The notes below the pieces were generated by a model. That model saw only the letters and a program-made list of their open reading frames with translations. It ran no database searches and was not told where the DNA came from. A stretch of 64,000 nt of DNA from CAVQBJ01 sp963710725 (lineage in GTDB: Bacteria > Actinomycetota > Thermoleophilia > Solirubrobacterales > Solirubrobacteraceae), in the NCBI GenBank assembly GCA_963710725.1, contig CAVQBJ010000007.1:223748-287747 (forward strand). The letters are read 5' to 3'. Positions 41,907 to 50,517 of this stretch are shown piece by piece (position 1 is the stretch's first letter; every line of letters begins with the position of its first letter). The position numbers and the translations under genes are program-made.

Positions 41907-42481
41907 TCGCGGACGATCTCGTAGGTAACGAACGCGAGGCCGTCGCCGATGGTGCTCACGTTGACGAGGCGCAAGGGTGTCTTGTCGCTGAGTTCGTCGA
42001 AGAGGCGCTCGCCCGCCCCGAGAACCACCGGGTACACCGTCAGCCGCAGCTCGTCGACCAGGTCGTGGTCCATCAGCGTGCGCACAAGCTGACGGCTGGC
42101 GTATACGACGATTTCCCCGTCCAGCTCCTGCTTCAGCTTGGAGATCTCGGCGACCACCTCGCCATTGATGATGGTCGAGTTTTTCCAGTCTTGACCTGCG
42201 AGGGGGGTCGAGGACACGACGTACTTGGGCAGGTCTCTCAACCTGTCCGCCCACTCGCCAGGCCGGGATGGCCACCGTGCGGCGAAGTACTCATAGCTGC
42301 GCCTACCGAACAGCAGGGCCTCGGCGCGCAGCGCCTCCTGAAACTCGATCCTTCCCCACTCTTCGAGATCCTTGCCGCCGAATTGGCCGAACCAGCCGCC
42401 GTGCCGGAAGCCCTCCTCACCGGTTGGGTCTTGGACCACTCCGTCGAGCGAGACATTCTCGCTGATAACGATCGTTCCCAT
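41903..42481 (-). CDS. Dihydrofolate reductase-like (RibD C-terminal) protein
   Basis: This 192-residue protein belongs to the DHFR/RibD-C superfamily. Characteristic pieces are IVISENVSLDGVVQDPTGEE at the start, LLFGRRSYEYFAARWP, KYVVSSTPL, and ELRLTVYPVVLGAGERLF. These NADPH-binding proteins are common near sigma factors and VOC genes in actinobacteria, and their substrates are mostly unknown. It is first in the operon with the VOC and sigma genes. It is divergent from an SDR gene across about 230 bases. Confidence 0.85.
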   Translation of the reverse strand: MGTIVISENVSLDGVVQDPTGEEGFRHGGWFGQFGGKDLEEWGRIEFQEALRAEALLFGRRSYEYFAARWPSRPGEWADRLRDLPKYVVSSTPLAGQDWKNSTIINGEVVAEISKLKQELDGEIVVYASRQLVRTLMDHDLVDELRLTVYPVVLGAGERLFDELSDKTPLRLVNVSTIGDGLAFVTYEIVRE

Positions 42482-42712
42482 CTCGGTTCTCCTGTCATCG
42501 TCCGGTTGGAGCGCTTTCAACTGGTGAGATACGAGGAGGAGCGGAAATCCATCGCTCGCGGTCGCAATCCGCCGTGGAGCGCTCGGAGGGCCGTCATGCG
42601 CCAACTGCCAAGTCTCCGGCGAGAAGCGATGGATTCGGGTGTCCGCTCGTATCTGTGTTCTCAAAAGGGCGATCCCCAGATCGCCGAGGACACGAGATTC
42701 AAGGAGCGACAC

Positions 42713-43435
42713 ATGACAATCACCAACAAGACGATTCTGGTCACCGGCGCCAACCGTGGCCTCGGCCAGGCGCTCGTAGACGAGGCGCTCACACGGGGCG
42801 CGCAGCGCGTGTATGCCACGTCGCGGCAGCCCTTCGCCCACCCGGATCCGCGCGTCACGCCGTTGATCATGGACGTGACCGACTGGGCGCAAATCCAGCG
42901 GGCCGTCGAGGGCGTCGAATCGCTCGACATCCTGATCAACAACGCCGGCGTGTCGCTGCCCGATGACCTGAGCAGTCGAGCCGCGTTTGAACAGCATTTC
43001 GACGTGAACGTCTACGGCCCGTTGATGGTGACCCAGGCGTTGCTGCCGTCGCTGACCCAGAGTCGGGGACGGATCGTCAACATCGTCTCGATCGGAGCGT
43101 TCGCCGCGGTGCCGGTCCTTCCGGCCTATTCGGCCTCGAAGGCGGCAGCGTTCTCGGTGACGCAGTCGCTGCGCGCCCTGCTGGCCGGACGGGGCGTGAG
43201 CGTTCACGCCGTCCTGCCCGGTCCGATCGACACCGACATGGTCCGGGAGCTCCCGATCCCGAAGTCCCCGCCGGAGTCGGTCGCGCGAGCCACCTTCGAC
43301 GGACTGGAGAACGAGGAGGAGGAGATCTTCCCCGACCCGCTCTCGGAGACACTGGCCGAGAGCTGGCGCGCGGGTGCGGCCAAGGAGCTCGAGCGCCAGA
43401 ACGCGGCGTTCGTGCCGGCGGCGCTCGCCGCGTGA
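42713..43435 (+). CDS. SDR-family oxidoreductase
   Basis: This 240-residue protein is a classical short-chain dehydrogenase. It has TGANRGLGQALV (cofactor), NNAGVSLPDD, the catalytic serine in VNIVSIGAFAAV and the active-site YSASKAAA. The C-terminal extension is glutamate-rich (LENEEEEIFPDP). The ATG at 42713 follows AAGGAG by 6 bases; the much longer open frame upstream is antisense to the DHFR-like gene. The substrate is unknown. Confidence 0.88.
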   Translation: MTITNKTILVTGANRGLGQALVDEALTRGAQRVYATSRQPFAHPDPRVTPLIMDVTDWAQIQRAVEGVESLDILINNAGVSLPDDLSSRAAFEQHFDVNVYGPLMVTQALLPSLTQSRGRIVNIVSIGAFAAVPVLPAYSASKAAAFSVTQSLRALLAGRGVSVHAVLPGPIDTDMVRELPIPKSPPESVARATFDGLENEEEEIFPDPLSETLAESWRAGAAKELERQNAAFVPAALAA

Positions 43436-43444
43436 GAGACGGCA

Positions 43445-43499
43445 GGACACGGCGCCGGCCAGGCCGGGCCTGCGAGCGGTCGGGTGTGGCGCCGTGTCC
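43445..43499. terminator. Perfect 12-base inverted repeat between SDR and DUF899 genes
   Basis: GGACACGGCGCC (43445-43456) and GGCGCCGTGTCC (43488-43499) are exact inverted copies with a 31-base loop that is itself GC-rich and self-pairing (GGCCAGGCCGGGCC). The pair starts 10 bases after the SDR stop and 73 bases before the next gene. It could be a terminator or an operator. Confidence 0.4.
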
Positions 43500-43571
43500 C
43501 GGCCGGTCGCGGCCCCATCGATCGGGCCCGGGCACCGGCGACCAGATCAACGAACGAGAGGACTGACACCA

Positions 43572-44339
43572 ATGACTGATCATCAGGTGGGAACGCGCGA
43601 GGAATGGCTGGCCGCACGGCTGGAGCTGCTCGAGGCCGAGAAGAAGCTGACACGGCGCGGCGACGAGCTGGCGCGCCAGCGTCGGGAGCTGCCGTGGGTC
43701 GCGGTCGACAAGCGATACCAGTTCGAGACCGACGAGGGGACCGCGTCGTTGTCGGACCTCTTCGCGGGACGCTCTCAGCTGCTGATCTATCACTTCATGT
43801 TCGGTCCCGATTTCACGGCCGGGTGCCCGTCCTGTTCGGCGATCGCAGACGGGTTCAACGGTTCGGTCGCGCACCTGGCCGCTCACGACGTCTCGTTCTA
43901 CGCGGTGTCGCGCGCTCCGTTGGCGAAGCTGCAGGCGTACAAGCAGCGGATGCGGTGGGGCTTTCCGTGGGCGTCATCGGGCGACGGTGATTTCAACTAC
44001 GACTTTCACGTGACGCATACCGCCGAGGCCCTGGGCTCGGGAGCGGTTGAGGACAACTTCCGCACGACCGATATGCGTTCGTCGTTGGCGCTCTCAGACG
44101 ACAGCCCGTGGGTCGAACGGCTGGCGACGGTCTCCGGGGTCGGCTGGGCGACGTATCTACAGGAGGCGCCGGGGATGAGCGCGTTCGCGCTCGAGGACGG
44201 GGTCGTCTACCACACCTACTCGACGCTCCGCCGCGGGGTGGACGCCCTGTGGGGGATGTATGCCTGGCTCGACCGCGCACCGCTGGGCCGTAACGAGACC
44301 GGCCCCTGGTGGCGCCGCCACGACGAGTACGGGCTCTAG
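43572..44339 (+). CDS. DUF899 thioredoxin-like protein
   Basis: This 255-residue protein matches the DUF899 family. KRYQFETDEG, LIYHFMFGPDFTAGCPSCS and FYAVSRAPLAKLQAYKQRM are typical. The fold is thioredoxin-like, and CPSC occupies the position of the redox cysteines. The end keeps the family pattern YLDRAPLGRNE-like (AWLDRAPLGRNETGPWWRRH). The ATG at 43572 has GAGAGGA about 10 bases upstream. The function is unknown, perhaps a peroxiredoxin-like reductase. Confidence 0.85.
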   Translation: MTDHQVGTREEWLAARLELLEAEKKLTRRGDELARQRRELPWVAVDKRYQFETDEGTASLSDLFAGRSQLLIYHFMFGPDFTAGCPSCSAIADGFNGSVAHLAAHDVSFYAVSRAPLAKLQAYKQRMRWGFPWASSGDGDFNYDFHVTHTAEALGSGAVEDNFRTTDMRSSLALSDDSPWVERLATVSGVGWATYLQEAPGMSAFALEDGVVYHTYSTLRRGVDALWGMYAWLDRAPLGRNETGPWWRRHDEYGL

Positions 44340-44351
44340 CGCCAATCTTCT

Positions 44352-44388
44352 GATCGCAGACTCGCTCAGATTCGCTCAGATTGCACCC
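44352..44388. repeat. 37-base sequence repeated at 56049-56085
   Basis: GATCGCAGACTCGCTCAGAT followed by TCGCTCAGATTGCACCC recurs at 56049-56085 with two substitutions. Within the unit TCGCTCAGAT is itself doubled. One copy lies just after the DUF899 gene at the edge of the accessory region and the other beside the tRNA-His fragment, so it may be an attachment-arm remnant. Confidence 0.5.
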
Positions 44389-44458
44389 GGTTTGAGCGAG
44401 TCGGGGGCGCGATCGTGCCTTCCGAACGGGATGAGTCGGCCCGGTAGTCTGTCGGCCG

Positions 44459-44633
44459 TGGATCTGCAGCTGGGAGGCACGGTCGCCGCAGTGACGGGCG
44501 CGTGGACACCTTTGACGGCCTCGACCGCGCCGCCCCGTTCGCCGTCGACCTCCGCGCCCCCGAAGGCCCTGCCCAGCTCGTGGGCCACGCGACGCGGTCG
44601 TCGAGGGCGGGCTCATCAAGACGACGCGAGCGT
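44459..44633 (+). pseudogene. Degenerate relic of an SDR gene
   Basis: The first codons read VDLQLGGTVAAVTGA, the usual N-terminus of SDR enzymes. In another frame FAVDLRAPEGPAQLVGHA resembles the SDR segment after the second strand. In a third, DAVVEGGLIKTT resembles an SDR C-terminus. The pieces are too close together, so large internal parts are missing. This relic fills the space before the cyclase gene and argues that the cyclase starts near 44640. Confidence 0.5.
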
Positions 44634-44639
44634 GGCGGC

Positions 44640-46466
44640 GTGGTGTCCGATCCGCCCGCATCGCTGACGGCCGACGGCTGGCGCGACGCGGTCGTCACCG
44701 CCGAACGGCGCGGCGAGCTGCTCACCGCGGTCGACCTCGCCGAGCGCGGCCTCGCCGAGCTCCCCCACGACGCGTGGCTCAAGCACCGCTCGGTGCTCGC
44801 CCTCGCCCGCGCCGGCGCGACGGAGGAGGCGGCGACCCGTTTCGCCCTCTACGGGCTCGCCGCGACCGACGACGAGGAGGCCGCCGCGCTCGGGGCGCGG
44901 ATCGTCAAGGACCTCGCCCTCGCCGCGTCCGGGGACGAGCGCGCCCGCCGGGCGGTCGAGGCTCGCGATCTGTACGCGGCGATCCGGGAGCGCACCGGCA
45001 GCTACTACCCCGCCGTCAACGCGGCCACCTTGAGCCTCGTGGCCGGCGAGGTCGACCGCGCGCGCGAGCTGGCCCTCGACGCGCTCGCCCTCGCCCGGGC
45101 GCAGGACGACGGCTCGTACTACCCAGCGGCCACGGCGGGCGAGGCCCATCTGCTCCTCGGCGACGAGCCGGCAGCGCGGGCCGCCCTCGCCGCGGCGGCG
45201 ACGCGCCACGGCGGCGACCACGCGGCGCTCGCCACCACCCGGCGCCAGCTGCGGCTCGTCTGTGATCTGAAAGGGATCGACGCCGGGCTGCTGCGCGTTC
45301 TCGCCGGGCCGGACGTGGCGCACTTCTGCGGCCATCGCGTGACCGCCCCGGGCGCTTCGGGACGCTTCCCGGCGAGCGCGGAGGCGCCGGTGGCCGAACG
45401 CATCGAGGCCGAGGTCGCGGCCCGCACGCCCGGGTACGCGTACGGCGCGCTCGCCGGTGGGGCCGACATCCTGTGGGCCGAGGCCCTGCTCGCTCATGGG
45501 GCCGAGATCCATGTCGTGCTCCCCTTCGCCCGGGCCGAGTTCGTCGAGCAGTCGGTGGCGGCGTGCGGGCCCGGGTGGGTCGCACGCTTCGAGCGGTGCC
45601 TCGCCGAGGCGTCGACCGTGGACTACGCCACCGACGATGCCTTTCTCGGTGATGACGTTCTGTTCAGCTACGGGAGCGAGCTCGCCATGGGGCTGGCGCT
45701 TCTGCGCGCGCGGTATCTCGATGCCGACGTGCGCCAGCTCGCGGTGTGGGACGGCGGCGGGGCACTCGGTGACGCCGGGACCGCGATCGACGTCGCGCGG
45801 TGGCGCGCGGCCGGGCGGCCGGTGACGGTCGTCGGGGTGCCGGGGGGCTCGCCTCCACGCAGCGGCGCCTTGGTCGTCGGGGCGCCGGCGGCGGCCGCCG
45901 GGCTGAGGCCACGGGTCGTCCGCGCGCTGCTGTTCGCGGACATGAAGGGCTTCTCGCGCCTTAGCGACGAGCAGAGCGCCCGCTTCAACGTCCACGTGCT
46001 CGGCGCGTTCGCGGCCGAGCTGGAGCGCCACGGCGCGAGCGTGCTCTACCGCAACACGTGGGGCGACGCGCTGTTCGTCGTGCTCAGCGACGCCCCGGCC
46101 GCAGCGCGCTGCGCGCTCGGCCTCCAGGACGCGATGGCCGCGCTGGACCTCGGACGCGTAGGCCTGCCGGCGAGCCTCGCCCTGCGCCTCGGGGCGCACG
46201 TCGGCCCGATCTTCCCCACGCTCGATCCCGTGCTCGGCACGCCCGGCTTCACGGGCTCGCACGTGAGCCGCACGGCGCGCATCGAGCCGATCACGCCGCC
46301 CGGCGAGGTGTACGTCACCGAGCCGTTCGCGGCTGCGCTCGAGCTCGACGGCGACCGGGGGCTCGCGTGTGACTACGTCGGGCACATGCCGGCGGCCAAG
46401 GAGTACGGACGGCTGCGCATGTACCGCCTGCGCCGCCGCGGGCTCAGCTCGAGCCGAGGTAGGTGA
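44640..46466 (+). CDS. TPR/TRAFs-binding-SLOG-class III nucleotide cyclase protein
   Basis: This protein of about 608 residues has three parts. An N-terminal helical TPR-like region (about 1-210) matches the TRAFs-binding type. A SLOG/Rossmann-like domain (about 215-410) has FCGHRVTAPG, AGGADILWAEALLAHGAEIH and VVLPFARAEFVEQSV. A C-terminal class III cyclase domain (about 430-600) has the metal aspartates in LLFADMKGFSRL and NTWGDALFVVL. The usual VNxAAR stabiliser reads HVSRTARIE, so Asn is replaced by Ser. Double GTG codons at 44640/44643 are plausible starts; a GTG at 44502 would include SDR relic sequence. Its 3' end overlaps the convergent TIR gene by 23 bases. Confidence 0.78.
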   Translation: MVSDPPASLTADGWRDAVVTAERRGELLTAVDLAERGLAELPHDAWLKHRSVLALARAGATEEAATRFALYGLAATDDEEAAALGARIVKDLALAASGDERARRAVEARDLYAAIRERTGSYYPAVNAATLSLVAGEVDRARELALDALALARAQDDGSYYPAATAGEAHLLLGDEPAARAALAAAATRHGGDHAALATTRRQLRLVCDLKGIDAGLLRVLAGPDVAHFCGHRVTAPGASGRFPASAEAPVAERIEAEVAARTPGYAYGALAGGADILWAEALLAHGAEIHVVLPFARAEFVEQSVAACGPGWVARFERCLAEASTVDYATDDAFLGDDVLFSYGSELAMGLALLRARYLDADVRQLAVWDGGGALGDAGTAIDVARWRAAGRPVTVVGVPGGSPPRSGALVVGAPAAAAGLRPRVVRALLFADMKGFSRLSDEQSARFNVHVLGAFAAELERHGASVLYRNTWGDALFVVLSDAPAAARCALGLQDAMAALDLGRVGLPASLALRLGAHVGPIFPTLDPVLGTPGFTGSHVSRTARIEPITPPGEVYVTEPFAAALELDGDRGLACDYVGHMPAAKEYGRLRMYRLRRRGLSSSRGR

Positions 46467-49400
46467 GGCTCTCCTGCGGCGTGAAGCCGCGGGTGAGCTC
46501 GCGCCGCGCGGTCGCGAGCAGGGCCGGCAGGCCGCCGCACAGCTCGCACGGGTAGACCGACAGCCGCCCGCCGGCGGTGGCCACGAACGCGGTCGCGCTC
46601 GGATCGAGGTCGCCGCGCGAGGCGAACGCGTCGAACAGCTTCAGCCCGCTCGACACCTCCCACGCCTCGAGCGCGTCGTCGCCGCTCGTGACGAGGACCT
46701 GCGAGTTCGGGCTGAAGCCGACGTGGACCCCGCCGTTGACGTCGTTGTACTGCGAGGGGTCGGCCTGCTGGAGCTCGAACAGCGGCGCCGACGGCACGTG
46801 GATGTTCCAGACGTCGGCACCGGCGCCGGTGCCGGCGGCGATCAGCTGATCGTTGGGGCTGAAGGCGACGGACACCCCGAACTGGTTGCCGCCGGGAAGG
46901 GGCAACGGCTGGATCGGCGCGCCGCTCCGGGTCCCCCAGCCGTGCACGTCGCGGTCGGCGCCGACGAGGGCGAGCGCCTTGCCGTTGGCGCTGAACGCGA
47001 TCGCGATCGGCACGAGCAGCTTCGAGCCGAGGATGGCCGGCACGAGCCCCGGCCCCTCGATCCGGCGGAGCAGGCGGCCGGTGCGACTGTCCCACAGGTC
47101 GATGACCACCGGGCCGAAGTCGCCCTCGTTGGCGCGGGTCAGCGTGGCCGGCGGCGCCGGCTCGTGCACGATCGCGAGCAGCGAGCCGTCGGGCGAGTAT
47201 GCCGTCGCGGCGACCGTGCCGTGGCCGGGCAGCGCGGCAAGCCGCCGGCCGGACCGCGGGTCCCACTCCTGCGCGTCACCGTCAGCCTGCGTGGTGACGA
47301 GCAGGTCGCCCTGCGGGCTCAGGTTGAGCGGCGACGGGGGACCGGTCGTCGCTCCCATCGTCGCGAGCTGACGGCCGCTGGCCGCATCGAAGGTGGCGGC
47401 CTCCTCGTCCACGATCCCGGTGCCGACACCGCGGAAGGCGAGCGCGGCGACGAGCCGGCCGTCGAGGCTCGTCGCCGCCCCGGCGAAGCCGAAGCCCGCC
47501 GGAGCGGCGAAGCGGGCCACCACCGCGAGGTCGCCGGGGTCGAGCACGGCCCCCTCGCCGGCCGGCGCATCCGTGCCCAGGCCCGCCTCCACGATGCGGT
47601 TGCCGCTATGGGTGAAGCCGACCGATGCCGCTGGCGCGAGGCCGCCGCTCAGCTCGAGCTGGCGCGAGGATTTCGGCTCCGGCGAGCTCCAGAGGCGCGC
47701 CTCGCCGTCGGCCGAGGTCGTTGCGATCGCCGTGTCATCGAGGCCGAAGCTCGCGCTGAGCATCGGGCCGGTGGCGGTCCCGTCGGCGAGCTGTTCGAGG
47801 CGCACGCCGTTGACGGCGTCGTATACGCGAGCGGTCCCGTCGTCGCTCGTCGTGACCACCTCCGTCCCGGCGTGGCTGAAGGCCACCGAGTTGATCGCCG
47901 CCGTGGCCCCCGGGAGCGCGACGTCGAGGTTGTCGGGGAAGTAGTAGACGTGCGCGAGGTCCCCGGCGAGGGTCGCGTACGCGAGCTCGTCCCCGTCCGG
48001 CCCGAACGTCGCCGCCGAGGCCGCTCCCGGGAAGGAGACGACCTTCGCCCCGCTGCCGGTGTCATAGACGAACGTACCCGGCGCGCCCGGATTCGCCGTC
48101 GCGGGGCTGGTCGTCGTGTACACATAGCGCCGACCATCGGGGCTGAATGCGACCGAGCCGATGAACTCCGCGCTGTGATCGGAGTGCAGCAGACGGCCCG
48201 TGCGCGGGTTCCAGAGATCGAGCGCCGCGCCGTCATTGCTCGAGTTGAGCGACTCGGCGTCGCACTGGGCGATGGCCGCATCGTTCGGCGCCCAGGCGAG
48301 GCAGGTGACGCCGCCACGGTAGGCCGGATGGAAGGTCGCGAGCACGCGGCCGCTGGCCACGTCGAACACGTTCGCCGTCCCGTCCAGGCCCGTCGTCACC
48401 GCGCGAGTGCCGTCGCTCGAGAGGGCGGCGAACGTCGCGACGCCCGGGAGGCGGGCGACGAGGCGGCCGCTCGCCGCGGCGTAGACCGCCGGATGGGCTC
48501 CGCCGATCACCACGTGATCCCCGCTCGCGTCCCACCCCGACTGTCCTGGCCCGGCCGGGGCGTTGGCGAGCGGCAACGCGCGCGTCCCCGCGCCGGGGGA
48601 GTAGATCGCGGCGGACCGCAGCGGGCTCGTGACGAGCAGCCGCGTGCCGTCGGGACTCCAAACGGCGTCGCCCGGGGCCGTCGCACCGGCGAATGTGAAC
48701 GTCCGCACGAGGTTTGAGCGGGCGAGCGCCTCGCGCAGCGCCTCCTCGGTCTTCGAGCCGGGCGCGGTCTCGGCGGCCCGAACGGCGAGCAGCACGCCGA
48801 GCTCGGGATCGGTCGTGCCGTTGGCCTGCGCGGCGGCATCGAGGAAGCGCGACGTGGCCACATCGCGCTCGTGGATGGCGTTAGCCCGCTGCACGAGCGC
48901 GACGACGCCGAGCGCGACGGCGACGAGCAGCGCCAGCGAGACGGCGCCGATGATCGCCCGCTGGCGGCGGGTCGCCGCCTGGCGGCTCGCGAGCAGGTAC
49001 TCACGCTGCAGCTGGGTCGGGGCCGGGCGCTGTTCGCCGGCCGCCACGAGCCAGGCCTCCGCCGCGGCGAGCTCGGACCCACGGAGCAGCTGGCTGCCCT
49101 CACGACCGCTTGCCTGCCAGCCTCCGGCCGCGACGCCGAGCCGCGTGTGCCTGCGAACGTGGTCGAGGTCGGTCTCGAGCGCGGCGGCAAGGGTCTGCAC
49201 GCCGGCGTGGAAATCATCCTCGGCGCGCAGGAAGACCCAGTTCAGGGCCGCGGCGATCTCGGGCACGACGGCTCCGTCAGGGTCGCGGTGGACGACCGGC
49301 ACGATGCGCTTGTGCTCCTCGGCGGCGAGCTCGAGCTCACGCGTGCACACGTCCGACGCCACGCTCTCGGGACTGATCACGTACACCACGCAGTCCGCGC

Positions 49401-49557
49401 CGGTGATGCCCGCCCGGATCTCGTCGAGCCAGCGCGCGCTCGGCGGGATGTCGTTCCAGTCCACCCAGACGTCGTAGTCCCGCGCGGTCAGCGCCGCGTG
49501 CAGCCGCTGCACGAAGTCCTTGTCCCGGCGCGAGTAGGAGATGAACGCGGTGGGCAC
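46444..49557 (-). CDS. TIR domain-transmembrane-WD40 repeat protein
   Basis: This 1037-residue protein starts with a TIR domain (about 1-130) with TAFISYSRRDKDF and SPESVASDVCTRELELA. Glu74 in CTRE is the likely NADase glutamate. A linker and one membrane helix (IIGAVSLALLVAVALGVVAL, about 200-222) follow. At least twelve WD40-like repeats (about 280-1010) are seen, such as SVAFSPDGRRYVYTT and AFSHAGTEVVTTSDDG. The TIR would face the cytoplasm. By topology the propeller may face outside, or stay inside if the helix is a hairpin. Related TIR-WD40 proteins are signalling or suspected immune proteins. The GTG start at 49557 places the TIR at the exact N-terminus. Confidence 0.85.
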   Translation of the reverse strand: MPTAFISYSRRDKDFVQRLHAALTARDYDVWVDWNDIPPSARWLDEIRAGITGADCVVYVISPESVASDVCTRELELAAEEHKRIVPVVHRDPDGAVVPEIAAALNWVFLRAEDDFHAGVQTLAAALETDLDHVRRHTRLGVAAGGWQASGREGSQLLRGSELAAAEAWLVAAGEQRPAPTQLQREYLLASRQAATRRQRAIIGAVSLALLVAVALGVVALVQRANAIHERDVATSRFLDAAAQANGTTDPELGVLLAVRAAETAPGSKTEEALREALARSNLVRTFTFAGATAPGDAVWSPDGTRLLVTSPLRSAAIYSPGAGTRALPLANAPAGPGQSGWDASGDHVVIGGAHPAVYAAASGRLVARLPGVATFAALSSDGTRAVTTGLDGTANVFDVASGRVLATFHPAYRGGVTCLAWAPNDAAIAQCDAESLNSSNDGAALDLWNPRTGRLLHSDHSAEFIGSVAFSPDGRRYVYTTTSPATANPGAPGTFVYDTGSGAKVVSFPGAASAATFGPDGDELAYATLAGDLAHVYYFPDNLDVALPGATAAINSVAFSHAGTEVVTTSDDGTARVYDAVNGVRLEQLADGTATGPMLSASFGLDDTAIATTSADGEARLWSSPEPKSSRQLELSGGLAPAASVGFTHSGNRIVEAGLGTDAPAGEGAVLDPGDLAVVARFAAPAGFGFAGAATSLDGRLVAALAFRGVGTGIVDEEAATFDAASGRQLATMGATTGPPSPLNLSPQGDLLVTTQADGDAQEWDPRSGRRLAALPGHGTVAATAYSPDGSLLAIVHEPAPPATLTRANEGDFGPVVIDLWDSRTGRLLRRIEGPGLVPAILGSKLLVPIAIAFSANGKALALVGADRDVHGWGTRSGAPIQPLPLPGGNQFGVSVAFSPNDQLIAAGTGAGADVWNIHVPSAPLFELQQADPSQYNDVNGGVHVGFSPNSQVLVTSGDDALEAWEVSSGLKLFDAFASRGDLDPSATAFVATAGGRLSVYPCELCGGLPALLATARRELTRGFTPQESLTYLGSS

Positions 49558-49694
49558 CGTCCCGAGCGCCCAGTCTAGGCGAGCCGGGGGCGGTCAAACC
49601 ACGGTTCAGCCCCGGAAGCCGCCCGCCTTCGTCGTCGTCCGGCCTCCGGCCTCGGCCAGAACGAGCTCGACATCGATGCGCTTGGAGAGGTCGC

Positions 49695-50162
49695 TCACGC
49701 CGGCCGTGTTGTGAACGTGGAGTCGCTACCGGCTGCGGCCTGGAAGCGCGGAAGTAGGCGGGTCCAGCCGCGCTGGTTGAGTTCTCGTTGGCCCGCTCCG
49801 CGGGCGCCCAGCGCATCCCAGCCGCGGTGCTCGATCGATATCCGCGTGCCGGTGCGTTCGGCCGCGGCGAACGTGATTTCGACCTCGCTCGCGTCGGCGC
49901 GGTGCTGGCGCAGGTGCCACAGGTAGGAGATCCGGCTTGGTGGGTCCCAGCCGGTCACTTGGCCCCAGTCGTGTTCGTCGCCTTCCGGTGTGCGCTCATA
50001 GATGCGGCCACCGATGCCTGGCTCGATCACGACCTCGACGCCGGGCCGCGCGCTGACGGTGTGGGATGTCGGCCACCACATGCTGGTGTGAGTGGTCCAG
50101 AGTTCGAACGCCCGCTCGGGCGGGCAGGCGACATCGAACGTGATGCGGAGCGGGTCGATCAC
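49695..50162 (-). CDS. SRPBCC/AHSA1-family protein
   Basis: This 155-residue protein has the AHSA1 helix-grip fold: LRITFDVACPPERAFELWTT at the start, then SMWWPTSHTVS and GGRIYERTPEGDEHDWGQV. Members act as ligand-binding or Hsp90-cochaperone-like proteins, and many are encoded next to ArsR repressors. The GTG at 50162 overlaps the ArsR stop (GTGA), so the pair is one operon. The ligand is unknown. A 137-base gap without a gene separates it from the TIR gene start. Confidence 0.85.
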   Translation of the reverse strand: MIDPLRITFDVACPPERAFELWTTHTSMWWPTSHTVSARPGVEVVIEPGIGGRIYERTPEGDEHDWGQVTGWDPPSRISYLWHLRQHRADASEVEITFAAAERTGTRISIEHRGWDALGARGAGQRELNQRGWTRLLPRFQAAAGSDSTFTTRPA

Positions 50163-50473
50163 GCGATGTCGATGTTGTCGGCGGCCAGGCGGAAGCGCGC
50201 GGCGGCGTCGCCCCAGACCTCCTGCAAATAGGCGCGCACGGCGTCGAGGCCCTCGTCGTGGAGTCGGTAGAGCCGTCGCGTTCCCTCGGGCGAGGACGTG
50301 ACCAGCCCGGCCTCCTTGAGCAGGCGGAGGTGCCGGGAGACGGCCGGCCGGGTGATCGGCATCTCGTCGGCGATCTCGCGGACCGAGCGTTCGCGGCCGT
50401 GCAGCAGCTCGAGGATCGCGCGGCGATGCGGATCGGCGAGCGCGTCGAACGGGTTCGCCGCTTGTCGGGGCAC
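50159..50473 (-). CDS. ArsR-family transcriptional regulator
   Basis: This 104-residue winged-helix repressor begins NPFDALADPHRRAILELL. The recognition region is EIADEMPITRPAVSRHLRLL, and the wing is TSSPEGTRRLYRL. It lacks the cysteine metal sites, so it belongs to the non-metal ArsR group that controls SRPBCC genes. The GTG at 50473 lies 44 bases from the divergent gene at 50518, and an inverted repeat sits between them. It likely represses itself and perhaps the divergent gene. Confidence 0.87.
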   Translation of the reverse strand: MPRQAANPFDALADPHRRAILELLHGRERSVREIADEMPITRPAVSRHLRLLKEAGLVTSSPEGTRRLYRLHDEGLDAVRAYLQEVWGDAAARFRLAADNIDIA

Positions 50474-50499
50474 GGGCCTGATGGTAGCCGATCAGTTAC

Positions 50500-50517
50500 G
50501 GTAACCTTTGCGTTACC
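50500..50517. promoter_or_regulatory. Probable ArsR operator between divergent genes
   Basis: GGTAAC and GTTACC are perfect inverted copies separated by 6 bases (CTTTGC). They directly touch the ATG at 50518 and lie 26 bases from the arsR start. A further TTAC just upstream extends the symmetry. Binding here could block both divergent promoters. Confidence 0.5.

Noticed and set aside
46369..48717. Plus-strand open frame of 782 codons opposite the TIR-WD40 gene
   Set aside because: It has no recognisable domains and is antisense to clear WD40 repeats, so codon bias alone explains the openness.
44640..49557. Calling the cyclase and TIR genes a Pycsar operon
   Set aside because: The genes are convergent, not co-transcribed, and the TIR protein has no visible cyclic-nucleotide-binding domain. 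Only a looser functional link is proposed.
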